From positions 3,041,333 through 3,105,332 of the forward strand of contig NC_133399.1 of assembly GCF_047511655.1 (NCBI RefSeq): a stretch of DNA of 64,000 nt, in the 5' to 3' direction. The position numbers were made by a program, and so were the translations under genes. The stretch is from Castor canadensis (Eukaryota > Chordata > Mammalia > Rodentia > Castoridae). A model generated the notes under the pieces. The model made no database searches. It was not told where the DNA came from and worked only from the letters and a program-made list of their open reading frames with translations. Below are positions 45,401 to 60,400 of this stretch, piece by piece; position 1 is the first letter of the stretch, and each line of letters begins with the position of its first letter.

Positions 45401-48400
45401 ATGTAGGTTTGAAGTCTATTTTGTCAGACATAAGTATTGCTACTCCTGCCTGTTTTGGGGGGCCAATGGCTTGGTAAATCTTCTTCTAGCCTTTAATCCT
45501 AAGCCTATGCTTATTTCTGTCTCGAGATGGGTCTCCTGTTAGCAACAAATTGTTGAATTTTCCTTTTTAATCCATTTTGTCAAGTGGTGCTTTTTGATGG
45601 GTGAATTAAGTCCGTTAACATTAAGCGTTAGTCTGATAAGTATGTGGTGATTCCTGTCATTTAGTTGTCTTAGTTGTTTGAAGGTTTGATTGTGTGTACC
45701 TAACTTGATGTTACTCTCTACTGTCTTGCTTTTTCTTTTCCTGTGGTTTGGTGCTGCCTGTCTTTTCATGGTTAAGTTGGGTTTCTCTTTCTGTGTGCAG
45801 AATCCCTTGAAGAATCTTTTGTAATGGTGGCTTTGTGGTCACATATTGTTTTAGTTTCTGCTTATCATGGAAGACTTTCATTGCTCCATCTATTTTGAAT
45901 GATAGTTTTGCTGGGTAGAGTATCCTGGGGTTGAAGTTATTTTCATTTAGTGCCTGGAAGATCTCTCCCCAAGCTCTTCTTACTTTTAATGTTTCTGTTG
46001 AGAAGTCTGCTGTGATTTTGATGGGTTTACCTTTGTATGTTATTTGTTTTTTCTCTCTTACAGCCTTCAATATTCTTTCCCTACTTTCTGAACTTGTTCT
46101 TTTAATGATGATATGTCGTGTGGTAGTCCTATTTTGATCTGGTCTGTTTGGCGTGCTAGAGGCTTCTTGCATCTGTATGGGAATATCTTTCCCTAGATTT
46201 GAGAAATTTTCTGTTATTATTTTGTTGAATATATTATGCATTCCCTTTACTTGCACCTCTTCTCCTTCTTCAATGCCCATGATTCTCAAGTTTGGTCTTT
46301 TGATGAAGTCAGTGAGTTCTTGCATTTTCTTTTCACAGGTCTTGAGTTGTTTAACTAATAGTTCTTCAGTTTTTTTCTTTTAATTACCATTTCATCTTCG
46401 AGTTCTGAGATTCTATCTTCTGTTTGTTCTATTCTGCTGGATTGGCCTTCCATTTTGTTTTACAATTCTGTTTCATTCTTTTTTCTGAGGTTTTCTATAT
46501 CCTGGGTCGTTTCCTCTTTAATGTTGTCTATTTTCGTCCTGAGTTCATTTATGTCTTTATTAATCATGTTTTCTGTTTCACTTTGTTGTTTATACAATGC
46601 TTCTGTGGTTTCCTTTTTTTCTTCTTTTGCTTTTTCTAATTCTCTATTTTTGTTGTCTTGGAATTTCTTGAGTGTCCCCTGTACATTTTGGTTAACCATA
46701 TCCAGGATCATCTCTATAAAATTCTCATTGAGTACCTGTAGTATTTCTTCTTTTAGATTGTTCTTGTGGGCTTCATTGGGTTCTTTGGCATAGTTTATCT
46801 TCATTTTGTTGGAGTCTGGATCTGAGTATCTATTTTCTTCATTTCCCTCTGATTCCTGTACTAATTTTTTGCTGCTGGGAAGCTGGTTTCCCTGTTTTTT
46901 CTGCCTTCCTGTCATTGCCCTTGGTGTTGTTATTGTCCCTGTACTGTGTGTAATTAAGTATTTTCTGGCTTGTAGTAATAGCACTAGTGATATTTAGAAT
47001 GGAAGGGTGAGAGTAGATGGAAATCAAAGAAGTTAAAGGAAAAGGGAAAAACAAATAAAGAAGAAGAAAAAAAACAAAGAGAAAAACAAAAACGTTTCAA
47101 ACATATAAACAGGGAGAGACATTGTACTATTCAACCATAAGCTGAAAAAGCATTAGAGAGACAGAGAGAGGACTGAAAATAAAAAATAAAAAAAGAAATG
47201 AAAAAATATATATATAAAAAAAAAGTAAAAAAAAAAAAATCTCCAAGTTCAAATGCAATTTTGATGTTCATCCCTCAGCCTCCAATCCTGGAGATGGTGC
47301 CTCAGATGTTGTTCTGTAGTTGTCTCATCAAAGGGGAAAAATAAAATAAACCAAAATCACACAAAACAGACAAACAAACAAAAAAAACCTCACAGTGTCC
47401 CAAGTTCAAATGTAATACAGTTTCAGGAAGTTTTTCAGCATGCAGGTGTAGTTTAGTTGTTGTCTCATCAAAGGTAGGGAGAGCGAAAAGAAAAAAAAAA
47501 GAGTCTGGAGACAGGTCTGTGAATGGCTATCTGCGGCTGTGGCTTGCCTGCCTGCTGCTGTCAGTCTGCTGTTGCTGGAGGCTTTATTTATGCAGATCTC
47601 AGGGGTGAGCTTAGCACTCACCTGGCCCCACAGGCTTTGTTTACTCAGAGTTCTCCTGTGTGTGACTGCCACTGCTACAAGCTTTCCCCTTTCCAAGCGC
47701 ACTAGGGGAGGTGACACTGCACCAGCTTTCTCAGGCCAGCATGGTTATTTACAGTTCACGTGGGAGGTGGGTCTTCTCCCCTCTTCTGTGGAGTTTTCCT
47801 CCCACCGCCACTTTTACAAGCTTTCCTGCTCCTGGTTGCTGGGCATGTGCCGCACTCCTGCCTTCTCCAGCCTGGCATGTTTATTTACAGTTCTGGGAGG
47901 GTTCCCCTTCTCCCGTCTTCAGTACTCAGGGCATCCCGCCCTCTTTGCTACATGTCTTGTTTTTATTGCTTATTACTCAGTTTCTCTTTTTTCCCTGGGT
48001 GGAGGTCAGTCTGTCCAGGGGGCTATGCTGGTCTGGCCCAGGTTTGTGTGTGGGAGTACCACGTACCGCTTAGCTCACCTTGTGGTCCACGTCTTCCCAA
48101 GCAGTCTGGGCACTGGTGACTGGCGGTCCGGGGGCCCTCCTGATTTCTCCGTTTAACCTGTAATGGAGATGCTCTGTGCAGGCTGGAGGTGTGGAGGGGT
48201 CAAAGTTTTGCCTCTTTTTGGTGGTTTTCTCTGTAAGGTGTACATCCTGCATCTCTCCAAGATTTTACTTTAGGAGGCATGCTTTCTGCTTCCTCCCTCT
48301 AGCCGCCATCTTGGAATCCCTCTGGCCTGTCTACTGTTATTCTTTGATTACCTTCCATGCTGATTTGCATATTGGCTGCACTTATTTAGATCCATAGCAT

Positions 48401-51400
48401 TTTTGTTGTTTTGTTTTTTTGGTGATATCCATTCTGACTGGAGTAAGAAACAAATCTTAATGTTGTTTTGATTTGTATTTCTTTCAGGGCTACAGATGTT
48501 AAAGTTTTCTTTACATATTTAATGGACCATTGTTTTTATGCTTTTGAGAATTGTTTGTTCAGTTTATTTGCCCATTTATTAATAGTAATATTTGTTATTT
48601 TGTTATTTAGGTTTTGAGTTCTTTTAAATTCTAGATATTAATCACCTAAAATATTAATATCTCACAAAGATTTTCTCCCATTATGTAGGCTTTTCCTCTA
48701 TTCTGGTAAATTATTACTTTGATGTACAGAAGCTTTTTAATTCGATGCAATTTCATTGGTCAATTCTTGCTCCTATTTCCTGAGCTACTGGATTACCATT
48801 TGGAAAGGCTCTGACTCTTAAATATTTCAGAAGTGTTTTCCCTATGTTTTCCTGCAGTAGATTCAGAGTTTTAGCTCTAACATTAAGGTCATGTTACTAT
48901 TTTGTAGTGATTTTTGTACAGAGTAAGAGACAAGAATTTAGTTTCAGTCTTCCACAACTGTAAATTCAGTCTTTCTAGAACCACTTGTTAAAGAGAATAT
49001 CTTTTCTTGAACCTGTGTTCTTGGCACCTTTGTCAAAAATTGTAGGACTGTGTGGACTTATTTCTGGATCTTCTATTCTATTCCATTGTTATATATGTCT
49101 ATTTTTGTACCAGTGCCATTCTGTTTTATTTAGTGTGGCCCTGTAGCAATCTATTTTAGTTATCTACTGTGTATAGATATAAAATTTTCTTTATCTATTC
49201 TTCAGTTAATGCTTGCATTGGCTGTTTCCTTAGCTCAGCTACTTGATTAGTGCTTTTTGTAAATATGGGTGTGCAAGAATCTCTATTGTATAATTCTTAC
49301 ATTGGAGTAATACTCAGGGATGGTATGTCAGGATCATATGGTAGTTCTATTTTAAGTTTCCTTAGGAATCTTCACAATGACATCCATAGGATCTGGATTA
49401 ACTTATATCCACACCAATGGTGTACAAGGGGAACCTTTTCCCTGAATCACCACCAGCATTTGTTGCTGTTTGTTTTATTGATGATAGTCATTCTGATAGA
49501 AGTAAGATGGTGTCTCAGTTTTATTTTGATTTATGTTTTATTCAGGGCTAAGAATGTTGAGCATATCTTCATTTATATTGGATATTTGTATTTCCTCTAC
49601 TGAGAACTCTCTGTTCAATCCACTTGCCATTTATTAATTGGAATATTTATTTAGGTATTCAAGCTCTATATGTTCTGAATATTAATTTCTTTGTGAGATG
49701 AATAGCTCACAAATTTTCTCCCATTCTATAGGTTACCTCTTTAGTCTGTTAGCTATTTCTATTCATGTACAGAAGATCTTAAATTTGATATAATCCCATT
49801 TGTCAATTCTGGCTTTATTTCCTGAGCATTTTTATTCTTATTTCGAAAGTTGTTGCCTATGCTTGTATTTCAAATGTTTACTTATGTTTTTCTATAGTAG
49901 TTTTAGCTCTTGTGTTAAGGTCTTTGATTTATTTTAAAGTGATTTTAGTTCAGGGTGAGAGATAGGCATCTAGTTTCATTCTTCCACATGTGGAGGTATA
50001 CCATTCTCAACACAATCAGTGCTTGGTGTGTTATTCAGAGCAAACCTGGGGAACATGAGGGAAGTTCATATTTATAAACCTTTTGCTGTGGCCACAGTAG
50101 TCCCAAATGCCTCACAGTCATTGGTCGGTGACATGACACCATGGGATTCTGCCTGACTCTTGCACTATGAGAGACCAGCCCAAAGGTGCTATGTCATGCC
50201 TCTCTTGACCACATCCACAAAGCTTTGTCATCCTATGAGGGCATAGTCCACCAAGACAAGTAAAGCACCAGGATTATACAAAGTATTTCACTGATATGAG
50301 CTGTCTACTGGTAAAGTCTTCTGGCTTAAGACCACTCAAGATGTTGCCTAGAATAGAAGGTTGATTTAATAATGCCATGTGTTTCCTCTTGGCACCTGGG
50401 CTGCTCCATCTGCTCCATGCACAGGAAGGCTGGAGGATGGGTTTCATTAGGATTTGTTCAATGTTAGGCACTGCTGTCTTTGCACAGAGTTCCAAGGCAA
50501 AGTCCACTGTGTACTACTCTGTCCTAATCTTCAGTGAATGGTGTATTGGTCTATCCTATGTGGCCCAAAGTTGGAGTCATGCTGGTAAATGTAGTCTCTT
50601 GGCCACCAAGGCTCACACTGAGCTGTGTCACACCTGTATCTCATGGGAAGGGAAAAGTGGGGACAACAGAGTGCAATGTAAGGGTGAATATGAAGAAAGT
50701 ACATCGTATGCATGCATAGAAACGTCAATGAGACCCTGTTCTGTATAAAACAAATATACACCATTGTAAAGATATAAAATTTGAGCATTCCATTCATAAA
50801 TGAAAAGTGTAATAAATATGCCAAAACACCTAAAAATTCACTTTACTTAATTTTTAACAATTAAGCCTTGGATAAAACATAATATCATAATTTGTCTGAC
50901 ATATCTTTAAGCCTATATTTAATTGCTCATCTGTAAGAAAATATCTTTCTTTCTAGTGTTTATGAAATAGTATTAAATATCATAATTTGTTTACACACAG
51001 AACTCAATTTCAAATTCCAAAGATAAGAATAATACAGACAAAAGGGGAAAACACAACAATAAAAAATAAAAGAAGACACTGATATTTTGGAACTGGATCA
51101 AAATCACAAATATTCAGTGACAGAGTTAGAACAAAATAGTATAATGTATTACATGCAAAATTTAAAATGTAAGGACCAATGGAAACCAACTAAAGCACTG
51201 ATTAGAAAAAAATTAAACTAACATAGTTGAATAAAAAGGAAGAAGTTTTCTAAATAATTAAATTAAGGTTGAAATTTAAGAAATTAGAAAAAAATCAAAG
51301 TAATTCCAAAGAAATTAGAGGAAAAACTCATGAACAGGAAACAAATTGTGAATTCTTTCAGAAACAAAATCAGTTGCTGCAGTTTTTTTAATGCAACAAC

Positions 51401-54400
51401 TCATATTTTGGTCAAATTACAAAAAAAACCAGAGTTTTCAAATGTAAAATATGAAATGACTGGTATTTTTTAGTTGTACTGGGTATAAACTCAGATCCTC
51501 ACACTTGCTAGGTACTTAGTCTATCATTTGATCCATGTCCTCAGCAAGAATTGATAAAAGAGAAATCACTTCAAAGAAAGAAAACTTTTTTAAAAACCTG
51601 AATGAGGGCTGGAGCTGTGGCTTAAGGGGTAGAGAACCAGCTTAGTAAGCGTGAATCACTGAGTTCAAACCCTAGTACGACAATAAATAAATAAAATCCT
51701 GTTCTAAAAAAACTGAATGAGCAACTTGAAATCTATAAAAATAAATTGAAGCACTAAATGTTCCCAATTGTGTGAAGAACTTGAAATTTGGATGGTATTT
51801 AGCTACTCAAAAACATAAATAAAACAAAGTTCTTACATCTTGTCTTCTGCTTCTAAGTAGAAAAGGATTGAGGTTGAAAAACACTAAGGCCTCTGCAAAT
51901 ATGTTTATGAAGATAGATGAATGCATGCCTTGTTCATATCTCCATGGGAGAACACCTTGATGTGTTCAGCATACACCAGTGGACCTTTCATTTATATAAA
52001 CAAACAAGTCTGTCCACTTGGGTGCTATACTATCCAGCCAATTGCCACCACATCCCACTCAAAATACCTGAAAACTTCTCAATAGTTTGAACACAGATTG
52101 CATTATGAGACTCAAAGAGCCATCTAAAGATCTTTCAAATTCATGAGAACCTTATTCACTACAACATCGTATCCCAATGCAGGGAGATTCTCTAAATGGG
52201 AAGCCTGGGTCAAACCCCAATTTTTTCTGTGATTTGCTGATGAATTTCTTTTGAATTACATAATTTGACTCTTTTACCTAATTCTTTCTCCTGTGTTTAG
52301 GTGGTTTTGGAAGAACTACCAATTTGTATTGGTTTTGTACTTTACCATTGAGGAGATAAACAGGGACTCTCATCTTCTCCCCAACATATCCCTGGGTTTC
52401 AATGTCTGTAATGCCTTTGCCAGTGACCAGTTCACCTTGTGGAGCACTCTTCTTTGGCTGTCAGAAAACATCGAAGCTCTCCCTAATTACAACTGCCAGA
52501 CAAACAGCAAGTCTATTGCCGTAATTTCAGGAACTAAGTCAGCATTTTCAGCTGAGATTGGAACACTTCTGGAACTCTACAGAATCCCACAGGTAAATGT
52601 GTTGTGAATTGTGAAGAAAAATGTTTGGATTTTCCTCAATGCCATCCATGCACATCTGATGAAAATGAATTATGGAAACTAAGAATGCATAATACATAAG
52701 TATTTAAATGCAAGTCCTAGGGAGTTCCCTGAGTTGTGAGATTATTTACAATGGGAAGGAAAGGAAGATAAACAACACAGAACCATACAGAGACTCTCCA
52801 CCAAAATCTTTTCCAGGGCCAATGTATCTGTCTTCCAGTCACTGAGACCATTGACTGCTGACTACGCACAGCAGTCTACTTCATGGCAGATTTCCACAGC
52901 ACAGAAATGCTCCAGTCTAGGATATGACAGTCATAGGGGCATTCAGAGACTGACAGCTATCATTTGTGAGGATAGTAACAACTGGACACATCTGATTTCC
53001 ATCTGAGACAACACTGAGAGCCATAAAGTTTCCAAAAACTCCAAAGTAGTGTTGAGCTCAGTTACACTTCTACAGGGATTTGCCTTCTCTTTCTGTCTAT
53101 TCCTACCTTAAATCCACATATGTGAGAGCACTACCAGTGTACTTCATACTTCCAATACTCTGTATCAGATATTCTTTCCTGGAGACCCATCTCCAGCAAA
53201 CAGCAATCAGGAGGCATTAGGAGCATATGTATTCATTTGAAAAGAAGATATATGTTCAGGAAGAATTATACCTGAGAAAATGTCACAGAAAAGTGATTGC
53301 ACTCTTCAAGAAATCCTAGGTTGTACTGTGGTAATAAATTAAATTGAATGTATTGAGAGAGAAATACAGTAAATATTTCTTTCTTTCTCATTATTTACAT
53401 CAAATGTTGGTTATGGTGGATGGTTATACTCTACAAGTCACAAGTTATAAGGATGAGACAAATGCCATTATTTTGACAAATCCAAATTTGAAGTTAATTC
53501 CTTCCCTTTTTCTCACTTCTCCAGATGAAAAGAACATGTGGTTATCACACATACTGTTCATCAAAAGTCACATTTTCTTTTTTAATGCATTGGCATTGGG
53601 AAAGATCAACTTGTGTGTGCTCTGGGTGAGAGAACTGGGTAATATCTACACCAGTCTTTTTCTTTAACCAATGCTAATACATTCTTTAGCCATCTCCTGT
53701 AGAGAATTCTCTCATGTTCCCCTTAAGAGAGGCAATCTAAAAATCACACTAAACTCAGAATCATGATATATTTCTTTGCTCCTTCAGGTAACATATGGAC
53801 CTTTTCATCCCATGCTAAGTGATAGAGACCAGTTTCCATCACTGTATCAGATGGCACCCAAGGACAGTTTTTTGGCCCATGCAATGATCTCATTATTGCT
53901 GCATTTTGGCTGGACGTGGGTGGCACTGTTTGTATCTGATGATATGAAAGGAGAGCAGTTCCTTTGGGATCTGAAAGCAGAGATGATAAAGAATGGTATC
54001 TGCATGGCCTTTACAGAAAAGCTCTCTGCCCCTAAGACAATGTACGGATCAAGTGATATCACTTTCATGAGTAGGATTAGAGTTTCATCTGCAAATGTTC
54101 ATATACTGTATGGTGAAACAGACAGCCTTATCACCATGGACGTTGCAGCAGAATTCTTTTTAACCACAGGGAAGGTGTGGATCATGACAAGAAAATGGGA
54201 TATTGTTGTGTATGAAATGAACCACATGTTACACTCTTTCCATGGAAGCTTCTCATTTTCACACCACAAGGGGGAAATCCCTGGCTTCAGGCACTTTCTC
54301 AAGAGAGTCAACCCTTCCCAATACCCAGGAGACTTTTACTTCAGTAAATTGTGGCTTCACGCTTTTCAGTGTTCACCTGTTGGGTCACTGTGTGGAAAAA

Positions 54401-57400
54401 TTGGAGTGTGCCCTCCAAATTCTTCCTTAGAGTTTATGCCAGGAAATATTGACATCATGACCATATCAGACTCCAGCTATTTCATCTATAATGCTGTGTA
54501 TGCTATAGCCCATGTTCTCCATCAAATGCTTTTGGAGAAAATTGAAATGGGGTCCTCAGGACATACAGACAAGCCAAGGATGCTTCCCTGGGAGGTAAGC
54601 CTTTTCCAGAAACAGGACAATAACTGAACACTTAAAACCATCTTCAGGCATTTTACTGAGGTATACCATCATGATTCCATTTCATCTCAAGATCAGCCAG
54701 ATCAGGCAAAGGCAATATGGATTTTTGCACACTACATGTACATGTGTGTGTTATGTTATGTTTTTATTTCTATTGGGAGAATTCTGCCACTGGTGGCTGT
54801 GATTTCAAGCTACTAAATTAAACATTATATCAAGATATTTCCAAATGTAGGAAAAAAATAGCCAAATACAACTGAAGACCAGAGACAGGATTATTTAAAA
54901 AATGCTCAGATCAACACTAATCCAAAGCTTTCTATGTGGTACTTTTGATGAAAAATAAAAATGGGTTCTACATAATAACCTAAATCAATTCTGGTAAACT
55001 AATTGGTTTTAGATATACCCATTCTTTCAAAACCTGGAACAATCATGGGAGTAAGGCCTGTGTTATCACCTTTAAATATAGAACCACTGGTAATGTGAAT
55101 AAACTCATGATATCCTCCATGGGTCTTATATGGATTTGTCCAAACTTTAACACCGACTTGTTTGAATCCATAACAAATGCATGAAATGTTCATGAACTCT
55201 TGTTCTCATACAAAACTTACAACTATACTAATCAAATGTATTGAATAATACAGATAAGTTTAATATTAAATAGTCAAATATGGAAACATACAAATGATGT
55301 TGGAAAACCTAACTCACCATTTGATTTCATTTTTACTGACAATAATAATATTTGAAATACCATATCAAGGTTGAGTTTATTTATGGATGCCTGTAAGACA
55401 AATAGGTACTTTTTCCAAGACAGGGTTCAATGATGTAGAGTAAGTCTGCCTTATTCTATGATTTATTGCATATGGCTTTGACCAAGCACTGTCAAAATTA
55501 AATAAATTTTAAAATTAAAAAGTAATTTTAAAAATAAAATTTAATTCTTACAGGCATATTACTTAGTTCAGTTGATTCAGAGAAGCTCTCATTTACTAGC
55601 ACATTATCATCAGTTGTGTATAAATAGTTGTGAAATGTGCTAAGTATGTCCCTGACCTTAGTTTTATGAAAATATGTCTTCCAAAAGCCAGTGGTGCCCA
55701 AAAATAAGATAAAAGTTATGGTTATCCTCCCAAGCCCCAAAATGGCACATAACATGAAAATTTAGATTCGTTGAAAGCAGCATGTCTTTAGCAGAAGTTG
55801 GGTTGTGTTATGGAGAAAATGACTGAAGCAATCGTAGTACACTACTGAACTTTATGCATCCTGAGCATTCACTGCTTTTCCTCAATGGCAGTCTCCTTGG
55901 AACAATATACATGTAGATAGCAAGGGTCTACAGTAATTGTGGATTATTTATACTGTTTCTGCTCCATTTAGCTGAAGATTTTAACAACAGTTGTTTAAAA
56001 AATAAGAGGTTAATTATTGCTTTCCTCAGCCCAATGTTACAGGCCACAGAGACTCAAGGAGTAGCACGCTCCAATAGAAACTTCATTAGACTGGATGTTT
56101 CATTTTCTTAAGTTTTTGAACATTAATTGTTCCATGAAAAGTTATGAAACAATAGCATTTTTACCAAAAGAGTTCTGGAGACATGGAGAGAAAACCAGTG
56201 GAGCCCATTTTAAAAGTTTCATTGAGGTAAAACTAACATTTTAAGTGCACATATTTAACATATAAATTTCAGTGAGTTTGGATATATATGTGCAGCCATA
56301 CTACCATACCACAATCAAACTCCTAATAAATCCTCCCTTTTTAAGCATAATGATTGACTTCTAAGGAGCTGCAAACAGAATTTATTGCTCAGGTTTACAG
56401 CAGAGATCATACCAATGCCATCCTCTGGGCAACATCCTAGAATTACTTTGAATAGGTTAAATTGTCCCCCATTGTTTTCATGGAGGGAAGAAGAGCTGTT
56501 CTCACTAGAGCCCATGAGATGGTGAGCACTCAAATAGAACATAGTGTCTACCAATAATGAGACATTAGTGCAGGGATGTTGGAAAAAGGGTTTCTTAGTA
56601 GATATGGACTTTCCACTTTTAATTTCTGTTTATTCCTCATTTCCTAATTTATACCTCTCTTGCAGCTTCATCCATTTCTGAAGAAAATCCAGTTCATAAA
56701 TACAGCTGGGGACCACATATCCTTAGATAAAGAAACAAACTACATGGCACATTATGATATCGAGAACACTGTCAATTTTCCTGCTGGTCTTGGGTTGATG
56801 GTTAAAGTAGGAGAGATTTTCTCTAAGACTCCACATGACCAAGTCTTGATCATCAATGACAAGATAATAGAATGGCCTATTGGATTTACAGAGGTATAAC
56901 ACCTTTTCAATATGGAAGGATATGAATTGAGTCTAGAGATGAGACTAAGTGTGACCCTTTAATTAGTAATAAATTCATCTTTCACATTTGATACTGTGGG
57001 ATCTTGCCTTTATGAATTCTGAGCTAATGCCTCCAGAATGAGCAAGTTCAAAGCAGGTATTATTTTTCAATTTTGGTATATTTAATCATGCAACAGCTGA
57101 GTGAATAAACTTAATAAATAGTTATAACAAGTGATAAAATATCTGTATTAATGCCAAACATATCCCTGCAGATATCCTCAAATTGTTACACATATATGAT
57201 CAGAGATATTAGTAGGTTTTGGTGCACAGTAAATATGAATAAATTGTGGATTGAAAAATGATTTTCAGCTTTCTAGATGCCACCACCATTTCCCTTGTCA
57301 TTTTAGATACTATTAAGCCTTCAACCTTTGTTGTACTTAGAATCTCAAAACACTGGCACAATTTCATTTTGCCTTTCAACAGTTAGAAAATCCCACAAAA

Positions 57401-60400
57401 TTTTGCTACAGATTTAGATAAAAATCATTCTTTGCAACTATGGTGTGTGGCTGATTTCTATGAGTATGTGCCCACCTGGAATATAAAACCTGAAACTGGA
57501 GTAAAGAGGAAAACACGATTAACAGTGGACTCCCATTACTTCCTTGTTATTTGTGCTTTTTTGTATCTTTTGTTTCTTCACTTCTTTCTATAGTGTGTCT
57601 ATGCATCGTGTTATGACATTCTTTTATTTACAATGTAAAATTTTATAACCAGCCAAGTATGAAAACTAGTAAAATATCCTCAGATATACAAGTTCTTAGA
57701 GACATTATTACATGGAAGCATTTATCATGAAGATTTATTAGGAAATTTTTATACAAGATGAGGGAAAATCCCAGGGTATATTACTGGCAATATATGAAAG
57801 AAATAAAAGTGAACCTAGATAATATTCTTAATAAAATTTCACTGGATAAACAGTGAAAAGGCAAATAAAAAATAACCATTTTAATCCAGAATTAGAAGCC
57901 CAACAGGGAGGGATTATGACATAGTAATGACTACCTTCTGAAAGGTGAATTTCTCTTTTATGAAGATAGAGAAATTGACATCTTGTAAAAAGTTGTTAGT
58001 AATATGCAAGATCATGATTGATGCTTCTCTTTTCCTTCAGAATTCTCAATCTGTTTGTAGCCAGAGCTGCCTTCCAGGATTCAGGAAAATTCCACAGGAA
58101 GGAAGACCCATTTGCTGCTTTACTTGTGGTTTTTGCCCAGAGAGACACATATCCAATCAGACAGGTAAAAATATAGAACTGCCCCAAGACTGTATCTTCC
58201 CACCAACAGCATCTCAATGAGAAAAAACATGAGGATATTTGCGATGACATCATAGTGTGCCACTGCTTTCCATTCACTCGTTGTTTCAATTTATCCATTT
58301 TATAACCACAGTTGCTATGGCATTTTGTGCAAACTGTTGTTAAAAAGTGCTCACACTAGCACATAACCATGGCACTAATTCCAACAGTCATCTTTCTCTG
58401 CCATACAGTGACTGAGAGATACAAATGAAATCTACCAATGAAATGTAGTTGTGTAATCCTCCAAGATATTTGTGGGTGCTGTTAATACACAAGCTAATAT
58501 TGTTTCCATACCTAAATGGCACATAGAGAGGAAATTTGCATAAATTGTTTTATAATTAATGTATTGTTGCTTGTGCCTTGTCTTTAAGGCTTATCAGGTG
58601 TCATCTATACATAAGTGATACCAGTACCCTGTCTGATTGAATTATATAATATAGAAAGGGAAAGGAACAAGTTCAAATAACATTCAATGAAGAGCTCAAT
58701 ATTGCATCCCTAAAAATAAATGAAGAATAATATATCAAAACAAACTGTGTTTTTGGTAAAATAAAAATTGGGGGCTAATTTTAAGATATTTCCATTTTGT
58801 AAATATAAATAATAAACAATATACTGATGAAGTATTTAACAAATTCTATACAATTCCATTCATATTATCAGTAATCATTTTGTTTCAAACATTTTGCAGG
58901 ATAAAAGATATCTTTAGTTTAAAAAGAATTTAGTTAACATAAAATGACTTCTCTTTCTTGTGAGGTATTTCAAACACCAAATAGTGTGAAAAATAAGAAA
59001 GAGAAATAAAGGGGCACAGGATGTGGGGTACATAATAAAATGTACACATGCTTGTATGTGCCAACCATGCAGCCAGGGCACCTGTTATCTCTATGAAGAG
59101 AATAATCTCAAGAGGAGAAATATATGAGAAAATTATTCTAAATTTAAGAATCTTATACTATTGCATAAGCACTATTAAAAACTATATAAAGTCGTGACTC
59201 AGGATTATTCAATTGCTGCCTATTTCAATAAATAAAATTTAATTGAAACACAGATGTGACATTAATATTCCTATAGAGTAATGATTTTGTGCTATGAAAG
59301 AAGACATAAGCTGTCACAGGAAAGACCATAGGCTGTGAGAAACTCCTAATATTTATGATCTGCCATTTTACAAACAAAGGAAACAAACCATTTCATCGGC
59401 AAATGAATGGAAAAAATTTAAAAGCACACTGTTATTCAGTAATTGAACTAAAATCTCAATTACTCCAGAGATAATAAAATACCACTATTATTATATTGTC
59501 AACCTGCATGTTTTAAATTCAGTTACTGTTTTTAGTATTTATATGGAAAATTGTCAAGAATAGTCACCAAAAAACAAAAATGTAAAATAAGAAAGTCTTG
59601 TTTTACAAGATATCCAGTTCTACACATAGAAATTAGGATACTGATAAAACATACGATGTCCCTGGAAAGGTACAGAGTACATTTAAACATCTAAGTATGA
59701 ATAAGGAAAGATTTAAATTTTATTTCCTCACAGAAGTATTGTAAGTGTATCAATACAAGTCTTACCTTGAGGAAGACAAGAAAGAGTAAATAAAAAGAGT
59801 GGTAAGAGTCCACTTCATCAGTGACACAACTGAGCCATAGGACAGGAATCAAATGGCACCCCCTAATCTTTCCATGTTCTGAAGATGCCATTCAAAGGTG
59901 TTTGATCTTACTTGCAGTTGAAAATATCCCTGGATAAGAAATGTAGAAACTTTCCCTTTTGTATCTCAGTGTTATGTAGGAGGCAATCTGTACATACAAT
60001 ACTGAAAATCTAGACTTAGTTAAACATGGAAAAAATGTAGAATTTGATAAAGGGAAAACACTTAGTCTTGTATTTTCCCTAGATGCAGATCACTGCTTCC
60101 AGTGCTCAATATATGAATACCCAAACAGTGAGAGAACTCACTGCATCCCTAAGGTTGTGATCTTCCTGGCATTTGAGGATTCCTTGGGGATGACTCTTGC
60201 TTGCATAGCTCTGTGCTTCTCTGTCATCACAGTTGTGGTGTTGGTGTTCTTCATGAAACACAAGGACACACCCATCGTCAAGGCCAATAATCGAAATCTC
60301 AGCTACATCCTGCTCATCTCCCTCTTCCTGTGTTTCCTCTGCTCCTTACTGTTCATTGGACATCCCAACACAGTCACATGTATACTCCAGCAAATAACAT

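Larger units (their letters stand above)
43550..48316 (-). mobile_element. L1-3: LINE-1 lacking its 3' third
   Basis: Antisense. It begins at its 5' terminus (48303-48316, gccgccatcttggaat) and carries a 5'UTR of about 1.4 kb, ORF1 from 46915 and the 5' part of ORF2. It stops at 43550-43555 in the ORF2 segment just beyond the catalytic F-A-D-D. L1-2's 5' end abuts it directly. The missing ORF2 3' end and 3'UTR are not found on the far side of L1-2. Confidence 0.85.

Noticed and set aside
50377-50748. A 123-codon frame in intron 1 with many cysteines and serines.
   Set aside because: No recognised domain, opposing frames of similar length, and it runs into an L1 3' tail at its end.
54999-55755. 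Minus-strand frames in intron 3 (54999-55193 and 55528-55755) with protein-like composition.
   Set aside because: Too short and of unknown family, with no zinc-finger, L1 or V2R similarity. A retropseudogene is possible but not supportable by eye.
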